In this document: positions 60,828 through 64,000 of the stretch, in pieces
How positions within the stretch are numbered: the first letter of the stretch is position 1
How the letters are laid out: every line of letters starts with the position of its first letter
Source of the DNA: Phytophthora colocasiae
Taxonomy: Eukaryota; Oomycota; Peronosporomycetes; Peronosporales; Peronosporaceae
Reading direction: 5' to 3'
DNA: 64,000 bases
Assembly (NCBI GenBank): GCA_018806915.1
Contig: JAGKQI010000091.1
Coordinates: forward strand, 868,001 to 932,000
The notes under the pieces: generated by a model
What the model was told of the DNA's origin: nothing
Database searches by the model: none
Seen by the model: only the letters and a program-made list of their open reading frames with translations
Translations under genes and position numbers: made by a program

Positions 60828-63308
60828 TCACGCCATAGTGGCTGCGAATCCAGGAACCACGTCTAGGCCGTTGTAGGCGTTCCGGGGCGATGCTTCTTCT
60901 TCCACCAGTAGAGCTGTCGTGAGGGTGTTACCGTCAACTACAGGGTCCAGAGCAGTTAGAATTTGTTTTTGATGATGGAAACGCGACGATTTCTGGTCGA
61001 TAAGGCGCTGTCCAAGCTGACGACATCGACATGGAGGTTCACTTCGTGTTGGGACAAAACTAAATGACGAGTGAGGATGAGCACCATTGGTATCAGCATG
61101 CAGCATTGCGATACTGGACTCGTTCATACTTAATGAGCTGCTGCTGCGGGCGGACCTCTCAATATGAGATTGAATCGGTAGACCTAGCTGAGACTCATCC
61201 ACGTCGAAGTAGTACCGAGATGCCGCGTTGTTCTCAAAGCTTCTGGAATGGTTAGCGTGATGGAGAACACTAGAATCCATCAGTGCATTGCCCAAACGAA
61301 TAGCTTCAGCTGGAGATCTCACAAATCGTCGGTCGATCATTCGATCAACAATGAAAGCCCCGGTGTAGGTACTGGACTTGTTCGAGCCTTCGTAGAAATC
61401 GCTTATCAGATCTAGCACCAGTCGAGTACACAATTCGTCCTGGAAATCTTCCAGAGATTCTATAATTTGTTGAGCGGAAGGTCGAAGTCCGGGGTCTTGT
61501 TGCCAGGCTCGCTCGATGATACTGCGAAGTTTCAGTGGTAAATTACTGTTGATTCTAGGACGGAGGCCTTGCAAAACACATTCAAACACGTGCACTTGTA
61601 CGTAGTCGTCGTTTGCTTGCGGGTACTTGCTGCCATTGGGGTGTAAAATATCCCACATCGTGATGGCAAGCGCGTAGATATCTGCAGCTTCTCCGTAAAA
61701 AAATGCCTCGGGTTGTCCGTCAATTAACTCGGGAGCAATGTACTCTGCGGAGTTCTTCTCCATACGCGTACAAGGTGAATCCAGTTGTGTCATTGTCGTG
61801 CCTAATGGGGAAGAAAGGGTAATAAACTGTTTGGATTCCAGCACTGGCACCTTCATTTTCGGCGTTAGCACTCGACCATTTCGCTTGGCCATGCTTCTTG
61901 ATTCTCCGAAATCCGACAATTGCACGTTACACTCCGCATCAACCAGAAAGTTTGAAGGTTTAATGTCGCGGTGTACAAATGAAGGCGAGAAACTGTGAAG
62001 ATAAGCCACAGCACGAGCAGCATCCAGCATGTAGCCAATGCTGATGGCCAGTTGCTGTCTTGCAGGATGATGTTGTCGACAAACCTGATCATTCAAGGTT
62101 TCTGCTAAACTGCCTTGGCAAAGCTGGAAGATGAGGCAAATGGTAGGCGGTGCAACACACATTCCGTGAAACTGGACGATGTTTGGATGGTTTAGTACAT
62201 TGCACATGGCTGCTTCGTGGGAAAAGGCCGCCACTACCGCTTCTGAGCAATCGGAAGGAGCGTAAGCTTTGACGGCAACGTGAGTTTTATTCTTCAACGT
62301 TCCTTGGAAGACTGTCGATGTGGAACCCACTCCAATCTGTCGGATAAGTTCCAAGTAAGCGAAGTCGATGACGCATTTCCGATTCATTTCGATGAACACG
62401 TGTAATCCTTCAGCAGAAATACGTTCACTAAGACCATTCTCACGCTGGAAAAGGTCCTGCGTAGCACCTGCTTGCTGTCCAATTCCTCGCCAGTATTCGG
62501 TATCAGCTTTTAGCACACGCCACACAACCAGAGGACAGAATGCTATGTAAGACAGGACCACAAACATGAATTTATGACTTACGTCGGCGGTATTTGGGTT
62601 GAGAACGAAGATCATCAGCACCACTACGAGCAGGAAGAACCCAATTGCAACGGAACATAATTCACGGATGATTCTTTTGGTAGCACGACTTGGAGGTTTG
62701 ACGAAAGCGTACACAAACGGAAGAATTATGAGACCATGTACGAACTGAAGTCCGATACTAAACTCCGTTTGTAGGTTTGGAGGCCCAAATTTCGTCACCA
62801 GCCACACATACAGCATAGGGTAATAGGCCAGAAGGATCGATTTCAATACAACTCGTTTCATGGCTGCGAGCGACAAACTCTTCTCGAACATGAGCACTAG
62901 CACAATAACTAACATGAACATGTTCCCATCGTGAAGCGATTCCAGAATAATTGGAGATACAAACACGTTGAAGTAGCCCGTTGCAAGTGTCGCCACGAGG
63001 AAGACGATGTAGACGCCATTAATAACACTCAACACGAACAGAATGGGCTGATAAGCTGGCAAAATTACTTTTCTTGCAGCCTTCGAGTCCCCTTTTAGAG
63101 CTCCAGCTCGATTCACTCTCATGTGCCAAATTAACCCCACGCAAAGCAGCCAAATTGTCACGAACCCTGCCAAAATGAAAACCAGAGTCACTCGCATGTG
63201 TTGAGCCCCTTTTTCCAAAGACTCTTCTTGTCCCGACCCGCTTGTTGTGTTACCCGCTGAATCAGCTAGGAAGCGCTCTTCAGAGCCCAAAAGTGCCGAA
63301 AATGGCAT
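60828..63308 (-). CDS. Membrane-anchored TKL protein kinase with DEP domain
   Basis: 826 residues from the ATG at 63308 (the frame is open upstream but without ATG). About seven hydrophobic segments fill residues 35-280 (first: VTLVFILAGFVTIWLLCVGLI), and a Ser/Thr kinase-like domain follows: Gly loop GVGSTSTVF near 325, VAVKAY Lys, HRDIKPSNFLV near 444, DFGESRS near 467 and APELIDG. After the kinase, about 620-690 fits a DEP domain (LISDFYEGSN, AFIVDRMIDRRFVRSPAEAI). The C-terminal 120 residues are Ser-rich and probably disordered. Kinases fused to multi-pass membrane regions are known in oomycetes; the TKL call is from the HRDIKPSN/DFGESR pattern. An insertion between DFG and APE (GRVLTPKMKVPVLESKQ) is unusually long. 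Ligand unknown. Confidence 0.9.
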   Translation of the reverse strand: MPFSALLGSEERFLADSAGNTTSGSGQEESLEKGAQHMRVTLVFILAGFVTIWLLCVGLIWHMRVNRAGALKGDSKAARKVILPAYQPILFVLSVINGVYIVFLVATLATGYFNVFVSPIILESLHDGNMFMLVIVLVLMFEKSLSLAAMKRVVLKSILLAYYPMLYVWLVTKFGPPNLQTEFSIGLQFVHGLIILPFVYAFVKPPSRATKRIIRELCSVAIGFFLLVVVLMIFVLNPNTADVSHKFMFVVLSYIAFCPLVVWRVLKADTEYWRGIGQQAGATQDLFQRENGLSERISAEGLHVFIEMNRKCVIDFAYLELIRQIGVGSTSTVFQGTLKNKTHVAVKAYAPSDCSEAVVAAFSHEAAMCNVLNHPNIVQFHGMCVAPPTICLIFQLCQGSLAETLNDQVCRQHHPARQQLAISIGYMLDAARAVAYLHSFSPSFVHRDIKPSNFLVDAECNVQLSDFGESRSMAKRNGRVLTPKMKVPVLESKQFITLSSPLGTTMTQLDSPCTRMEKNSAEYIAPELIDGQPEAFFYGEAADIYALAITMWDILHPNGSKYPQANDDYVQVHVFECVLQGLRPRINSNLPLKLRSIIERAWQQDPGLRPSAQQIIESLEDFQDELCTRLVLDLISDFYEGSNKSSTYTGAFIVDRMIDRRFVRSPAEAIRLGNALMDSSVLHHANHSRSFENNAASRYYFDVDESQLGLPIQSHIERSARSSSSLSMNESSIAMLHADTNGAHPHSSFSFVPTRSEPPCRCRQLGQRLIDQKSSRFHHQKQILTALDPVVDGNTLTTALLVEEEASPRNAYNGLDVVPGFAATMA

Positions 63309-63922
63309 GTTCTCAACAGAATTCGGGTGTGTACTTGGTGATGACTTGAGGAATGGCAAACAATGAGTGAATTGCTGGAAAGTGAAGGGTGGGGGGCGTT
63401 TCGCTAATTGCTACCGGTCTTTTGACTGCAAAGCGCGTCTTACCACTTTTAGTTCAGCCATGGGAAGGGGTGGCAATACTGCTGACTTCTCGTGAATTCG
63501 CAACCGCATGAGTGTATTTACTAACAAGGACCCTGCTAGCAATTGATCCTAGCGTCTTCTGATCCACCAACTAACGGTATCAATCAGGAGACAACGGTGG
63601 AAAAACTTTGGTTCCACAAATGATTAGTAACTGTCCTCGATCATTGTTTGCAATAGGTCTGACCTCGTCCATTAAACAGACCGTTGGAGCGTTTGGAGCT
63701 CAGTTGTGTTCAACCACGCGCGTACTGATAGCTTTCACTAGTATTTTTAGTTGTAGATTCAAAAGTTGCCTCATCAATTCGATGTTATTCTTTTCACAAG
63801 AAACAAGAGAATGTTGTCTTGATTCGTTAACTAAACGAGAATAAACAAAAGCAAAAACGTTCACTGCTAGCCTTCTCCCACCAGTGTGAGGCAATATCCC
63901 TTCCTCTCAATACTCACGATCC
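63309..63922. promoter_or_regulatory. Upstream region of the kinase and 3' flank of the edge gene
   Basis: No gene. The kinase promoter must lie here; on its strand TCACTTTCC (about 63380) resembles an initiator, but this is weak. 63795-63880 resembles 60605-60690. Confidence 0.4.
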
Positions 63923-64000
63923 CTAGTTCTTGGTGAAGATCTGGATGTTCTTCACCGTGAAAGAAGCACTGGAATCACCCTTCTTCTGCTCCTCCAAGAT
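63923..64000 (-). CDS. C-terminus of a gene entering from the right edge
   Basis: The last 25 residues before a TAG stop at 63923 read ILEEQKKGDSSASFTV then KNIQIFTKN. Codons are GC-ending, as in conserved host genes. The frame is open to the window edge. The family cannot be told from so short a tail. Confidence 0.75.
   Translation of the reverse strand: MLEEQKKGDSSASFTVKNIQIFTKN

Noticed and set aside
1..64000. tRNA or rRNA genes
   Set aside because: I looked for T-arm and anticodon-arm patterns on both strands and found none that could be extended to a cloverleaf; the only tRNA-like match is the copia-1 primer site.

Overview
This window looks like a repeat-rich stretch of an oomycete genome, most likely Phytophthora. 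The support is spliced GT-AG genes with 56-105 bp introns, secreted RxLR-dEER effectors, an elicitin-like protein, a membrane-anchored TKL kinase with a DEP domain, and transposon families typical of oomycetes (Crypton, piggyBac, Merlin, hAT, copia, chromodomain gypsy). I found no tRNA, rRNA or CRISPR array.

Layout. 1-6560: a decayed Crypton, a truncated old-yellow-enzyme pseudogene, LINE scraps and a decayed RxLR gene. 6567-11835: a complete copia element (copia-1) with identical 159 bp LTRs, a 5 bp target duplication and one open 1615-codon gene. 11841-16092: an apparently intact RxLR effector followed at once by a 646 bp element with 143 bp inverted ends and coding-like DNA inside, then effector and LINE fragments. 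About 16100-33930: one old gypsy element (gypsy-1, minus strand) broken by three later insertions with recognisable target duplications: a second gypsy (gypsy-2, 21469-28419), a Merlin/IS1016-like element (28754-30234) and a hAT (31590-33470). 34400-38300: an effector cluster arranged as a palindrome, [RSLR type ->][<- RMLR type] - 395 bp tandem repeats - [RMLR type ->][<- RSLR type]. 38789-42950: a complete piggyBac with TTAA target sites and a multi-exon transposase. 43024-46565: LINE tail fragments and more decayed effectors.

46800-64000 is the gene-bearing part: a multi-pass membrane protein (A), an elicitin-like secreted protein, an SCP2-like protein with two introns, a paralogue of A (B) whose coding sequence is split by copia-2 and by a small hAT, the TKL kinase, and the last 26 codons (including stop) of another gene at the window edge.

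The genes fall into three functional groups. Effector genes (two families, three apparently intact RMLR/RILR copies and at least six decayed RSLR copies) lie in repeats and appear to have been copied with their flanks. Candidate host-lipid and signalling genes (elicitin-like, SCP2-like, TKL kinase, membrane proteins) lie to the right. The rest is mobile DNA. Many retroelement reading frames are broken by single-base shifts; in copia-2 these coexist with nearly identical LTRs, so some may be assembly errors.
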